From Cardinalis cardinalis (lineage: Eukaryota > Chordata > Aves > Passeriformes > Cardinalidae), in the NCBI GenBank assembly GCA_014549065.1, contig JACDOX010000001.1:4393481-4457480 (forward strand): 64,000 nt of DNA, in the 5' to 3' direction. Numbering within the stretch: position 1 is the stretch's first letter; every line of letters starts with the position of its first letter. The position numbers and the translations under genes were made by a program. The notes below the pieces were generated by a model that worked only from the letters and a program-made list of their open reading frames with translations, searched no databases and was not told the origin of the DNA. Positions 13,476 through 26,527 of the stretch are shown here, in pieces.

Positions 13476-13514
13476 GGCTGGCTCCCGAGGCTGGCTCCCG
13501 GGGCTGGCTCCCGG
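13476..13514. repeat. 13-bp tandem repeat, three copies, in the CpG island
   Basis: The unit GGCTGGCTCCCGR repeats at 13476, 13489 and 13502 with almost no divergence. It lies about 170-210 bp upstream of the minus-strand ATG, in the presumed promoter or 5' UTR. Confidence 0.85.
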
Positions 13515-13968
13515 GCGGCTCCCGTGGGAGCGGGCGGCTCCCCGCGGCCCCAGGACGCTCCGGTGCCCGCCTGCCAACAGGGTGTGTCTCACACCCGTAA
13601 TGACCTCACGGTACCAAGGCACGTCGCAGAATCACCTCCGAACTGTTTTTCTCGCTACGGGTCTATTGAAGATGCCGTGTTTACAGCGTACGGGAGGGAG
13701 GACGCGCCCGTGAAGTCGCTATNCAAAACGACGCTGAGTAACAAAAGNAAAACATGCCAAGTAACACTACACAAACAGTGTTAAGTGCTGCGTGTCAGAA
13801 ACAAGTGACACTGAGGATTAAGGTTTATCTTGGCATTCCAACAATAATCTGAGTCTTGTTTCTTATTATTGCACCTGCACTGGAACCTGCCACACCACAT
13901 CAGCCAGCAGTGCGCTCTGCGCCTCCTGATTTCTAGGGAAGTGAGGCACTGGGATAGGCAAAAAACCA

Positions 13969-13994
13969 CAAACAAACAAACAAACAAACAAAAA
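13969..13994. repeat. (AAAC)n microsatellite
   Basis: Six near-perfect AAAC units form an uninterrupted simple repeat just outside the SELENOI-like CpG island. Confidence 0.9.
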
Positions 13995-15721
13995 GACTGG
14001 AAAACATCAGGAGTAAAGTTTCAGCTGCAAACATATTTCAGCATATGGCATGACACCTTGTGTTACCTGCACTGTACGCTGCTGGGAGAGGGTTGAAATC
14101 ACACGCGTCAAGGTCTGAGATTTTATGGACTAAATGGAATCTATCCAGAAAGCAAATCAATTAAAATCCATTACTTGCACCCCACGAGGCATCTCATATA
14201 CTGTGAGAGTCAGTGTTATTTTACAAACTGGGCAGGTTTGATAGGAATTATGCACAAGTTATGATCGTTAAGTGCAAACTGTATGCAATGGTTTTTGTTC
14301 TGTATTATTAATTACACATTAATCAATTGAGATGCGCTTACACCTGCATTCTGCTTCCAGCAGCAGCAGCTGAACTTCTGCTCTTGAAAACAACCCAGAA
14401 CTTTAATACTTAGCTTCAGGTTACTGAGTTAAAAGCTTGATACCAGTTAAGAAACCTGAAGTGTATGAACTTTAGTTCNTGAGCCAACTCTAATTTTAAT
14501 TAGTGTTCATAGCCTGAATTTTGATTTGGGATCCCCTTCATTGTTATTATCGCATTTTTAAATTGTGTTATGCTATTGAATTCATTTACAAGGGTACATA
14601 AAAAATTCACAACCTGTACTGTACTCACTGCAGTTTTTTAGTGCAANTTACTAAAACAGGCCAAAGCATTTTAGAATTATCACGTTCACTTCTTATCTCT
14701 AACCTTAGAAGCCTCAAACATGAAAGCAGAAATTTGTCTGAAAAACTATTAGGAATATGATGGACAGTTGTAGAAAAGGTGTTTGCTTTTCTGGAAGGTA
14801 GAAGGTAGGGAAAAAAAAGAATTTTGTCTCTTTGCAGGCTTCTAGATTTATGTCAAAAATATATAGATATAGAAGATACATAGATATAGCAGACAGAGAA
14901 TACAAGTTTTATTTCCTATTCTCTCAAAACTGTTTTGGTGATAAGTGAAACACAAAAATCCCCTCAAACCCTCACAAATACTCCACTAAACAGGGAATGT
15001 CAAAGACTGCCTACATGCGAAAATGCAATTGCTCAAACTCGTACTTCAGCGTGTTCTGTGTCTGCTAATGAGCACATCAAAGGAGGCAGCCTAAGTTATA
15101 CTAAAGAGCAGGAAACAGAGGGGTGAATAAACATGGAATATCACAGAGAAAGCTGAGACACAAGTAGCAAGGGGTTTGAGAATGCTGTGGAAATTATACT
15201 GATCTGTGTCACTACAGGACACAAAATAACATGACNTGGACACACAGCTCTCTCAAGGGTAAGAAGAGAATTTTTAATTTCTGACTCCAACATTTATAGA
15301 TTTCCAAAGGTAACAGTGGATTGGAGGGTTACAGTGCCACCTCTCCAATGCCACTGACAAGCCAACAGTCCATCAAATTTCTCCTCCTCCATAAAAGAAT
15401 GCAAAACAATAAGTTATTTACATAAAGTGTGTGAGAAAGTTTGTAACAAGAATGTAAACATCAGAAGGCTTAGAAAAATTTAAAAACTCAGAGTGACAGA
15501 TCTGCTAGCTGTTGATTTAAGGAATTTCCTTGATTTAGGCATCATGGTTCATATGAATAGTTGGCCTTTAAGAACACACACACAGACAGACTAGCCAAGC
15601 CCAGGTGCAATCCAAGCTCAAGCCATGTGTTTTACTGCTACACTATGTCTCCATGCATACCAGAATGGTANGCAAATAGATGAGGGCTCAGGATGGCCCT
15701 GAATAAATAATAAATACATTA

Positions 15722-15750
15722 TACACATGCACACACACACATATATATAT
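15722..15750. repeat. Compound (CA)n/(TA)n microsatellite
   Basis: An alternating CA run passes directly into an alternating TA run. It is short and probably polymorphic. Confidence 0.9.
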
Positions 15751-18700
15751 GAAGTAAATAATAAATAACTGAATAAATCCTTGGGTTTCATTCTTCTAAG
15801 TTACAATAATAAATAATAATGAAGGAGCTTCTTGGATAGGGAAGGCTGCCTAGTATGGCAACTTTGATTTTTAATAATTTATTGTGTCTTGTTGATTCCC
15901 CACCTTAAAGCTGTGTATTATGCAATAGCCTTTATCTAGAAGGCATCTAATAGCACATTCCTGCCTACTCCAAGAAGTGAAAAAAAGCAGAAAGAAATCA
16001 TGTAGAGACCAAACCCAAAATGACCAGCTGCCAAGGCAGTAGAAGAAGGAACTAATGTATTCGCCTACCCACTCTTTAACTATTCTATACTACTCTCCCT
16101 TGGGCAAGGCATTTTTCAGGAACAGTGTTTGTAACATCTTCAATACAAGGGTACACCACAGTCATGATTAGGCTAAAGTAGTATTAACACTAGACCTAAA
16201 AGAGGAAATTCAATATCTGGAGTTACTAAAATTTATAAAGTTCAGTGTTATCGGCCCCTCAGTAATTTTAAAATCTTGTTGAATTAAATTAAGAGGAAAA
16301 ACTTTCATGGCAGTAAACTGGTCTAATGATGGAAGTTTAAAATATGTCACTTTTCTCCAGCNCTGAATATGGGCCTGCATTTTTTTCTCACCAGCTAGAG
16401 CCAAAAGAGAGTACTTTTATGACAGATGTTCAGTTTCAGATTGAAAAACATTATTTTATTTGCACTAACCCCATTAAACTACAGAGGCATCTCATAAAAA
16501 GTAGGCAAATAAGTTTCCCAAATGTTACTGTCTGCCAGAAAGTTATGTACTCATACTCCTTTTATAGCACTGACACAGAGAAATAGNAGGAGATGAGAAA
16601 AATGTCAGCTACTGCAAGATGCCAGGGGAGCACTTGGAGCTGGCATGAGCTGGCTTAGGCTCAGGGAGCAGCCAGGACACTCCAGAGCCTGGAGCCCCTC
16701 CTGTCTTTCAGACCCAGGGGCAAGGGCTGCTAAAGAGATGCTTCCTGGGTGTGCTGATGCATTTAAAACCTTTTTTTGCTTTTGATTCTTAAATGATCAG
16801 CTATTAATTTTTAATTTGTGTGAATGTTAGAAACTGACTCTTTGATCCACTGCAATCTGGCGTCCCCTGAGGGGTTTTGTGGGANTTTTTTCCCCATTTC
16901 TTCCACAGTTTACAGCTCGCCTCAGCATAGTGATGCACTGTACTGTGAAACAGTACAATTTAATTTAAAGTGGAACTGACATTGTAGCTTGAGGATTAAA
17001 AAGATTTAAGTGTTTCATGTTACTTCCTAAAAAAAACTTTAGAAAGCTTGGAATGATCAAACTGCAACACAGTCTGCAGAAGAAAATGTTATTTTGGATC
17101 TAGACTGTGATCTGTCTAGCCNAGGCCTTTGGATCACCTCTTGCCTGACAAACTCATAAAAACCTATTTGACCCTGAAAAACAGACTCTAAAATACTTAA
17201 TGAGTTTTTCCCCACCTACTTCATCCCAGTTCAGTGTCGGAGATACTTGTGACTTTTCAAACTTTCCTGAAGGAATGACTCAAACCAAAACCCTTTTTCT
17301 GTGTTCGAATTTGACATTGTCTGTACCAGACTTTGTACACTNAAAAGCTTTTAAAGCTCTAACTTAATGCTCTGTAAGAGGAAATGAATCCATAAACCCA
17401 TATTAGAATGAAGGACGGGCACATTCAATCAATANAAACAAGTGTTCCAAACTTCAGTAATTTAAGCTTCCTTACCTTTAACTCATCTGTGCAAAACATT
17501 TTCTGTTTCTTTGAAAGAGTTCTTTCTACATGTGGATTAAGGAACATTGGTGCAATCAACAGCACCGCCAACAAATAAATTCCCTTTTTTCTGGATTTCA
17601 CTACAGAAATNAATTTTCTTATTGCTAACAGATATTGTATTGTTTTCCTAGAATTTTCATGCAACAAAAATACAAAAAGTACACAATTTCTTNATGTTCC
17701 CTGAGCAGAGGTAGATTTGATCTCAAGTGCAAATACAGTCAATCAGTATATCAGATAAAACAGTGGACTCAAACCATTATTTAAGCCTGTGAAAACACAG
17801 ATATGCTTGTATGTGTAGTTGAAAAACCAGTTCTTCAAAAAATAACCAATTGTGTTAATTATTACTTCCAAAATATGATGCACAGAAATTTTTAACAGAC
17901 CTGAAGAATAACGTAGTGGTATTATGAAATTTCAGTTTTTGTCAAGAAGCTTGGCATTTATTATTCCTTCTTGACATTATTTCCAATAATGAAATGGAGA
18001 CATTATTTTTTAAAAAGCTGCAGCATGTCTACTTCCACGTCATTTCAGTACTTGTTTGTGAAGAACATGAAAGCAAAGAAAAGGAATCTGTAGATTGGGT
18101 CACCTTCTTGGGATTCTATAGAACTAAGCTCCTCCCAGGTGTGAGCACTTTGGAATTCTTGGAAGGAGTTTATGTACAGAGAAAATACACTCACTAAAGT
18201 AGACCAGACTTCTGTGGTCCATTTCTCTGTGGTTCAGCTCTAACATAAGATTATTTAGCTAAGCAGTGTAATAACATACATTTTCAAAAAAAAAATCTAC
18301 CTTGAGGATATATAATAGAATTAATTTGTCAGTCAGGTAATTTCAGGAGAAATATGGCAAATTTTTGGAAGGATGAGAACCCAGTACTTTTAATTCTGTT
18401 TTGAACATAAAAATCAAAGGCAGTACAGGCTTTGGATGATGATGTTTCTGGCTCTTCTGTTTGCAAAATCTACTTTAATTAGTGGCAGTTTTATAAAGGG
18501 AATGCCAGACAGGTATTTGCCATAGGGTGCTTTGGGAAAAATACAAACTGAATTATAGACGGATATATGTAATTAGGGCTCAACAATAAAAATGCAGTCA
18601 TGCAGTACCTTCTATCAAATATAAGTACTTTACAAATTCTAATTAAGCTATGAGATACAAATACTGTATTTTGCAAAGATTATTTATTATTACTTGTGTT

Positions 18701-19249
18701 TAACAGCAGCACTGACAACCAAGGTGACCTTGTCAAGAACATACAATAAGCAATATAAAAATGACCTATCTGTAAAATATAAAATACAACCATCCTTTAT
18801 AACCGATATAAAAATAACCATCCTTTTCTGCCAGAGTTTCCACTTGCACCAGTAAAACATTTGCAAAGGTGACCAGCCTTTTTTCCTTCTGTTAGCTGCA
18901 ACTTNTCATTTTATGAAAGAGAACATCCATGCAAAGCAGTTCCAATTCCAAGTCAACATCTTGGCACTGACATTACCCGTTTTGACAGTACAATAATCAG
19001 CTTACTTTTTGCTAAGGAAGTTTAAAAACATCTTATTTTAATGGCGTAACAGCAAATGTATTTTTCATAAGTGCCTTGTGTTTAGACATCACTTGCTTGG
19101 GTATCTAGGCAGCGTTTCCATCCCTGTGNTTTCTTTCCTAGCGGTATTAAACACTCGGATTTACTTCTGAGTGAACCTGGGTTTCACGAAGGATGCAGAG
19201 ACGAAACCCAGGCTGAAAAACTTCTCAGGAAAGGGCAGAGCTCAGACGT

Positions 19250-20175
19250 CGCTCTCCACACCATGCCCTCAAAAACCAGCGCTGCCAACTCAGCCCGTGC
19301 CCTGGGCAGAGAACAGACGGCCCAGTTTACGGGAGCCCCCTCGCTCGCGGCACCCCCAGCTCCGCCTGGACCTCGAGGCAGCTGGGCAGGGAGGGCAGGA
19401 GGGCTGCGGGGACAGCACCGCCGCTTCCCGCCGGGAAATGCCCGCCAGCTCCAGAGCAGCGCTCCCCCACCTCCCGCACCTCCCGCGTCCCCGGGCCGCC
19501 TCCAGCGCGCAGGCGCGCAGCCGCACCGCGCCCCGCCTTCCCGGGAACCCCGCCCTGTCTCTTTCGTCATCCCTGTTATGCCCAATCAGAAGCCGCGTCT
19601 CCGGCGGCGCCAAAGCTGCAAAGGGAGGGCGCGAGCTGGGGGTTCCCTCGGCCCCGCCCCGGGTGCTCCCCCGCCACGTGACCGGGGACGCGGCGCCGCG
19701 CCGGGGGCGATGCCCGGCGGGAAGGGGAAGGTACCGGCGGTGGGACGGGAGGAGAAGGGGCTCTGCCGGGCCGGTGAATGCTCCCGGGCCGCCCCGCAGG
19801 GCCGAGCCGTGGCGCTCCCCGCGCTCCCCGCGGTGGCCTTGCCGTGCGCCCCGGCCGCCGGCCAGCCGCGCCTCCCGGCCCCGCTGCGAGGGGCGCGGGG
19901 GCTGGTGGTGGTGGCGGCGGCAGAGGCAGAGCAGCAGCCGCTGCCGCGCTGTGCTCTCGCTGCCCGTTCATATCCGGCTCCAAGGCGGTGCTTGTGCTGG
20001 GGACCCGCCACGCTGGAACGCGGGGCGGGAGCCTGGGCCCTTCCCGCGGTGCTGGTGTGCGCGGTTGCGCAACACTGACAGTGAGATCCACCGCGGCGCG
20101 CCTGCACTGGGGACAGCGGCGGGCTCGGCCTGCTCACTTGGCCGGCGGAGAAAAGTGCAGGGAGAGTAAAACTTG
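19250..20175 (+). promoter_or_regulatory. SPIDR: CpG island and promoter of SPIDR
   Basis: The island spans SPIDR exon 1. Upstream of the ATG at 19710 I see, in order, an NRF1-like GCGCGCAGGCGCGC element (about 19505-19518), a CCAAT box on the plus strand (19582-19586), a CCCCGCCC GC box (about 19652-19660) and a palindromic E-box CACGTG (19675-19680). No TATA box is apparent, which suits a TATA-less housekeeping promoter of a DNA-repair gene. The transcription start most likely falls between the GC box and the ATG. The very long ORFs in several frames here result from GC bias. Confidence 0.75.
19710..19730 (+). CDS. SPIDR: SPIDR exon 1 coding part (residues 1-7)
   Basis: ATG at 19710 starts MPGGKGK and stops at AAG|GTACCG. 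Joined in phase 0 to exon 2, it gives G-K-R-K-R-L-W. This parallels the start of human SPIDR, which opens M-P-R-G and reaches an S-K-R-K-R-S-W motif a few residues later. The bird exon is shorter by about four residues. The start lies in the CpG island, 30 bp after an E-box, and is the only nearby ATG giving the right phase and a basic N-terminus. The donor GTACCG is a weak match to consensus, which lowers confidence slightly. The alternative would be a different, longer first exon. Confidence 0.7.
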
Positions 20176-23100
20176 AGAGGAAAAGAGAATTGTGGCAATC
20201 GGGGAGGATTGATACTGTTTTGAGCAGCTTCGCTTCCTTGTCTNGGAGCGGAGGGAGGAGAACAGCACGCCCCGTGCTGCTTTTCTATCGCTTTCCTTTG
20301 GTAATTTGCTTGGTCCATTGGATGTTCCCCGCAGAGGAGCGATTGGGATGTGCTGGCTCTGATTGGCCNTGCTTAGGCTAATACTGCTGTACTGCTGAAA
20401 GCGGGACTACAAGTGTTGTTTGACATATAGAGCTGACAAATGACGGATCTGGTTCCTAAAGAAGTTTGTCTATACTGGTGTGCACATTCAACTGCTTTTT
20501 AAGTATAAGCCCATTTAAAAGAAATTTTAATGGAAGAAAATGTCAACAGCTTAGAAAAAAACTACTAAAAAAAGCTTTAAAATAACCTACTATACTTCAC
20601 ATAAATTAACCTNTAGATTGACACTACACGTATTTTCTTCTGAAAGGCTTTGCATTCTTGCCTAGTGAGAAAATGCACACTTAACTGAAACAGGATTTAG
20701 CCAACTCTTTTTGCAATGTAGTAACAGCCTGTGATAATAGTAACTCCTTTTGCTGACAAAGGTAATGTTCCTTGATGAATGAAAACTTACACGGATCAAG
20801 GGGAAATAGANCACTTGCTGGCTATTAATTAAATTGATTAAAAACCCATGCTAACCTGAGATGTGACAAAAACGTGTGATACTGTTATTGTATCCTAAAC
20901 ATTTTGGATAACTTTATTTTCTGTAAGCTTTTATAAAATACTTCTGCTTTAACTGCTTTCATAGATTGCAGATTTNTCTTCAGCTACTTGGCACTAGTTG
21001 TTAATATAAAGTATATTTCAATAATATTCCATGAGAGTTGGTTTCTTTCAGTGTAAGCATGTATTCATTTATATTCTTGCTTAAAAAAGAACGTGTAAGT
21101 TAAAAAATCCTGACATTCAAATGGTAATCTTAGATATGTCAGTGTAAGTCATTGGGNATAGTCTTTTATCTAGTGTAGTAAAAATCATGAGCACCAAGAA
21201 AGGTTTTGAAAGAATGTTTTAAAAATTTTGGTCTCACACATCAATGGCAATGGGAAAATTATTTTAAGATTTTAATTTGGTTTTAGTATTTCTTTGCCAT
21301 GAGACTAGAAGGAGGTATGGTATGGCAGGTTATCATTGCTGTCTTTGACTGTGATTGTACAGTATACTTTTTTGTTTTATGAATGATTACAACTTGATGA
21401 GGACTTTTCTAGGGACCACATGTGTTCTGGTGAGTCATCTTTTGAAAATATGCATACTGATTTTCACAGGAGTAAAAAAATAATCCTCACTGGANAAGAT
21501 TACAAACCATGACTGTAAGNCTGTGACTTTTATTTGAATGCTCACTTGAGAGTTTACAATGCTAGAATGCTTTCATATTAAATTAGAACGTTACTTTTTA
21601 TCTAGACCCCAAAAACAGTAGTTACACTTTTAAGAACTCAGTATCATGAATATGGCTTTTTGCTGAAAATGAGGTGCCTGTTGTTAAATTCGGTTTTATA
21701 CTCTCTTGAAATTGGAGTTTTGAAGGCCAACACAAGCTGAAGTGTTTTAGTTGGAGTGTTTTCATATGAAACTGATGAGAGCAAAGGTGAAAGATGAGGA
21801 TGGCTGTTGGTCAGTGTTGGATATTTGCGTACTTTTATGTGATTGCTCCTATCCGTTTTTGNTTTTTTTTTAAATATGAGAAGTCTGTGTCAACTAGAGC
21901 TGTGATTTTCAATACTTTTTCATTCTGCTCTGTTCAGGAAGACTGTAACAGTTGTATTTGAATAATTTTGACTGTTTTTTTAGTGATGTGACTAATTTTT
22001 GGATTTGAAAGCCAGTAGCAGGAGGAGTTCATGTAGTGAAATGTTTTATCACTAGTTTTCTCCTTCAGCTTNTGTTGCTTTTTGTGTTAGAGAAGGNGAT
22101 GTGTCAAAGAAATGCCNCTTGCATATGAGGTAGATATTATATTGGGTCATGTGTTCCTGGGGGCTCTTCCTGTGGTTTTTGAAGTAGCCCCAAAGAAGTG
22201 GGATTGTCTGAAGTGTAAAGGGTGTGCAGTGAGTAGCCTTTGAACATATGGTCCCAGTGACTTTATATAGGGTGTTTGGACATAAGTAACCTCACGGACT
22301 GGTTGAGTGGAGATGTTCTAGATAAGAACATCTCTTTAAAAGTCAAATCCAACACTCCAGCCCNATACTTGCAGTAGTCTGTTGTAAAATCCTTATGCAT
22401 TTTCATGGTTTTTTCAGAGTCTGCCTCCCTTTTCCTTACACCTGCACCCATGTAGGCTAACTTACCTTTATCTCACTGGAAATAATTAAAGGAGTAGTGG
22501 GGTAAGGTTGCTTGCTGTGCCCTTTATGAGGAGGGCTTGGACCTAATTCCACTAATGCCAACAGGAGTAACTCAATTTTTTTCCACTCATTTAGAAGGAA
22601 CTGCTCCAGAGACAAAATGCAATGCTTGTAAGAACAGAAGTCAAGGCAGTTTGTATATGAGACAGCCATCCTAGCCTTCCCCTTTTTAACTCAAAGTTTC
22701 AGAGATCGTATTTTGGCTTCTGACACCTCACGCAATTTACAAGATTTTTGTCCGACTNTGTTTTGTAATAAATCTTGATTTTGTGATGTACATGCAGGTC
22801 TACATGCTATAGTTCTTTTAAGCCTGATTCAGTGATTTTTTTTTAATTCTCATACCTTGTTTCTAGGCACTTCATGCATTTCTTTAATAAATTACACAAG
22901 TTATTTTTTGTGTGCCCCATTTTTATTTCAGATTAAAAGAAAAAGTTTATTAACCTTGTGACTCAAGATTAAAAGAACTCACAGTTGTTGCTGCATTTCT
23001 TTGGGAGCAGCACAGCCTTCAGATTAGCTTAATTATAAATATTTATTCCTGAGAATTAAGTTTCTTAAAATGTTAGTTTCTCTGCTGCTGTGGGGCAGGC

Positions 23101-26100
23101 TGGGGCAGAAGCAAAGAGCCTTTAAAACTTGCCATTTCTGCATGCCAGCAGATGTATTGCTGTGACAGAAGTCCTTGGACACCACNCCTCTGTGCCAAGG
23201 TGGCTTTGCAGGGGAAGGGTTACAGTGCTGTCCCCAACATTGGCACTGTTCCCACAGTGTCTGAAGGCAAAGAGTCAAACAGAGGCCCTGCACACTGCTG
23301 GCCCTCTCAGTAACTGTGGATTGAAGCTCTGGGTCCAGTTTCTTGAATTCACATCAAATATTTATATGGAAAGATTTAAATTGACAAGGAGTTTGGGATC
23401 CGGTAATTTGGCTCTGGAGGGGTTTTTTTTGTGGTGGTTTTATTGTTGTTTTCCCAGTTTTTAAAGATAATTTAGAATGTGGGAAATGGTGGCAAGGTAT
23501 TTGTATTAAAAATACGGAACTCAAAGCCACTGCTGTCAGAATCAGCAACCATAAGTCCTTCTCTTTTGTTTTCTTCCAAGTGGAGTCTGCCAGAATTTGC
23601 AGTAGCTGAGGAATATCTTATGTAAAAGGTGTATTTCTTTACTTCCTTGGTTTGGGACTTTGAGGACTGTTTTCTCGGTGCTTGTAGTGGTTAGAAATTT
23701 CCGTGTGGTGGTAGCAGAAACTCTCAGATTTTCTTGAATCTGGGGAGCAGGATGCATGGTGAAACCAAGAGCTAATTAACCAGAACTGTCCACAGTACTG
23801 ATGGTTCTTCAGGTTGTAAATAAGCTGCCATGGTGTCAGGCAGCTGCTGGATTGATTCCACTGATGCTTGTATCCTTTCTTGTGCTGCTGCACCAGCTGC
23901 AGATAACAAGTGCTTCTTCCCAAAGAAGTTTTCTGTCAGTTTGGTTCGTCATTGCTGTGTCTGCACAGAGTCTGGTGAGTGCCAAGTGCTCAGAAAGAAG
24001 AAGGGGAAGAGGGGGCTCCAGTTGTTTCTGGTCAAGGAACCGCCTGCCCCGAGACAGCTCTGTGGTGCTGCTCTGAAAACCTGAGCAGCCCTGCCTTTAG
24101 TCAGGCTAAGAAGTGCAGGGTTAAATACAACACTTCCACTCTTAAGTCATCAATTATGAAAAGTCTTCTTGCCTGTCACAGCCATGACTGTCTAGTACAC
24201 TGAATTTCAGTTGTTTAAAAGTCACTTCCAATGCAACTTCAGATTGCACTCTAAATAGAAGTGTAGCCATCTAAGCATAAACCAAGCTATTTGTTCTACT
24301 TAGCTTGCTTTTTTGACCTTGTCACCTGTAAGCACATCCTTTTTATTTGTACCCTAGGGAGAGGGAGTTAACATGTAGCCTTTATACTGCTGATTTTTAT
24401 ATGGTGTCCCCTTCCCAAATCTTGGCAATTGTGCAGCAGTGGCTGTGTATCAGCTGCCACATTCTGCTGTTCATCCCCTGCCGCTTACGTCACGCTCTTT
24501 CTTTCCTGTGTTGGTATTGGACAGCGCTGAGAAATTGAGGTTTGCTGTCTGTCAGCAGATGTCATGATTTTAAGAATAACATGAATGAGAAGCTTAACAG
24601 AGAGTAACTCCTTCGTTCTATGTTTATTAAGCTTGCTAACAATGGAAGTATATTACAAAGCCTGTTTCATGCAAGTCTTTGTGCATGCAATTACATGCAC
24701 TTATTTCACTTATTTGCAACCGTTTCTGCTTTTAACTGACCATCAGAAGTGGTGCCCTGTAAATCTGCTTGCAAGCTATGGTGCTGCTGTTGGCACAGAC
24801 GTGTTCCTCAAAACCGGAGCATCCCATTCAAGAAATAAGCTTTAGATGAGCTGTATTTGATGCTGTAAGTCTTTGTCTGCAAAATATATCTCTCAAAATC
24901 TTCTAGAAGCTACAAAACCAGGCATATAAGCAAGATTCCCAGCACTGACTAAGGTTAAAAACCATCAGAAGCACTTGCCAAGAAGACAGCCCAGTGCAGA
25001 GGTTCCTGTCTAAGCACTCTGGAAATCGAGGCCAGCATCTTCACTGGGAGGGAAACTGTGTTTAAATTCTCTGTGTTGTAGTGTTAACCTTTCTTGTTAA
25101 ACTGCTGTAGCCTCCTTACCTGACATCATGTCCTTGCCAAAGCGCTGTTGATTCCAGATTTAATATCATGTCAGATTCAAAATTGTCCCTTTGATATATC
25201 TGTGGGAGTAGTTATGGGGACAGTTTGACTTTGGTGATAGTGTGTAGGTGCTTTGAGGTGTAAATAGCCCTGGCAGTTTTAGAAGAGGCTCTTAGCAGGG
25301 TCACTTATCTTACCATGCACAGCAGGACTGTGTGACTGGAGGGGTGAAGTAAAATGCTGCTCACTGTACACTTTTGGAAACTGCTTGTTTCATCCTCAAG
25401 AGCACTGAAAAAACCCTATGGAAAACAAATATGCATTGCCATTTACAAAATGGACAAAAAATACCAAATGCTTGTGTTCTCAGGCACGTGGTGTATTCTT
25501 GGGTCTGTGCAGGGCCAGGAGTTGGGCTTCTGTGATGCTTGTAGGTCCCTTCCGACGCAGAATATTTATTCTATGATTCCACTTTCTGTTCTTTTGTTGT
25601 GCATATGTTTGACGTGTATGTTACAGTCCTGACTGACCAGTCTGGTGGAAAATGTCTGTGCTGATTAACTTAATGTTGGAGTAATAATTACTTATACATA
25701 GGAACTGGAATTGCTTGAGAGAAGGCATATCAAAAGAAGACAGATGTAGTTAGATGATATAGTCAGTGCTTTCTAAGATAAATTTCAGTAGCACAGTAGG
25801 ATAAGATGTTTATCATGCTCAAGTTCAATTTGTATGTGTGAACTGGTGTTGAATCTGAGACAGCTTTGGATGTGATAACAGGCAATTCTCTCATCTTCAG
25901 CTATTTTCAGATGTTACAATCTCTTGTAGGAAATTAGCACTGGATGCTAATTGTGTTTCATGACTTATCTAATGCTCCAAATTAATTCTGGCATCCCTTG
26001 TAAGGGGAAGGCAACATTTTTCTTGGGAAATGGTTGTGGAAATAAGTGTAATTCTTACGGCTGAAAGAGCCGGGGTGGTTTTTTTTTTGGTTGATTAGTT

Positions 26101-26527
26101 ATTTTTAATGGTGAACTGTATAATGATACCTTGTGTGACCTCCTGCATAAACAAAATTAAAGCATAATAAATATGACTTTGAAGGCATTATTTAGGTAAA
26201 GTGTATTTTGGTGAGCTGTTCCTGTGTAACATAATATTTTCAGCTTTGCTGAGCAGCTCTCAGGTATTATGAGATGTAACTTAGACCAACAGAAAGTGTA
26301 TTTATCAAAAACTTAATTTACCCCTGACCTTGGTGATGATGTTATTATTTAGAGCTGCATAAAAGATGCTTGCAAATGTTTGAGACTTTTTTCTGAGCTC
26401 ATTAAAAATTGGAATTTCTTTGTAAACATTCAGAAAATACTAGTGGCAATCTAGAGTAAGTAAATTTAACTTGAAATTGTTTATCTCTACTGTGTGTTTT
26501 TAATGGGTTTGTTTTTCCTTTCTCTAG
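19731..26527 (+). other. SPIDR: SPIDR intron 1
   Basis: A 6.8-kb intron, from a GT donor in the CpG island to the AG at 26526-26527. It is AT-rich after 20.2 kb. The only dispersed element recognised is a short CR1 tail at 25.5 kb. Patches near 23.1-23.3 and 23.8-24.1 kb have overlapping short ORFs but no supported exon. Confidence 0.7.
25506..25580 (+). mobile_element. CR1 LINE 3' tail fragment
   Basis: The stretch beginning 'gcagggccaggagttgg' and continuing 'tgtaggtcccttcc' up to 'ttctatgattcc' follows the sense 3' end of avian CR1, including the ATTCTATGATT-type terminal repeat. It is truncated to about 75 bp, which is common for CR1. Confidence 0.7.

Larger units (their letters stand above)
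12930..13625. promoter_or_regulatory. CpG island of the SELENOI-like gene (minus-strand promoter)
   Basis: G+C and CpG density jump sharply from about 12.95 kb and fall after about 13.6 kb. The island surrounds the minus-strand coding exon at 13248-13304, so promoter and 5' UTR should lie on its high-coordinate side (about 13305-13620). That side contains a 13-bp tandem repeat (13476-13514) and, near 13597, a TGACCTCA element resembling a CRE half site or nuclear-receptor half site. The transcription start cannot be fixed from sequence. The long ORFs in all frames here come from the GC bias. Confidence 0.75.
13626..19240. other. Intergenic region between the two divergent genes; no gene recognised
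   Basis: About 5.6 kb of AT-rich sequence separates the two CpG islands. I see microsatellites (listed separately), a moderately GC-rich patch at about 16.62-16.76 kb, and scattered short ORFs without recognisable domains. With the two first exons diverging, distal promoter or enhancer elements for both genes could lie here, but none can be identified from sequence alone. Confidence 0.5.

Noticed and set aside
12827..13784. Overlapping ORFs of up to 284 codons in several frames of the first CpG island
   Set aside because: All frames are open because the region is GC-rich and stop-poor. The products are Ala/Pro/Arg/Gly low-complexity. Only the 19-codon minus-strand exon has family similarity and a proper donor.
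19171..20176. ORFs of up to 332 codons on both strands in the second CpG island
   Set aside because: These are composition artefacts. Only the MPGGKGK start joins in phase to a certain SPIDR exon.
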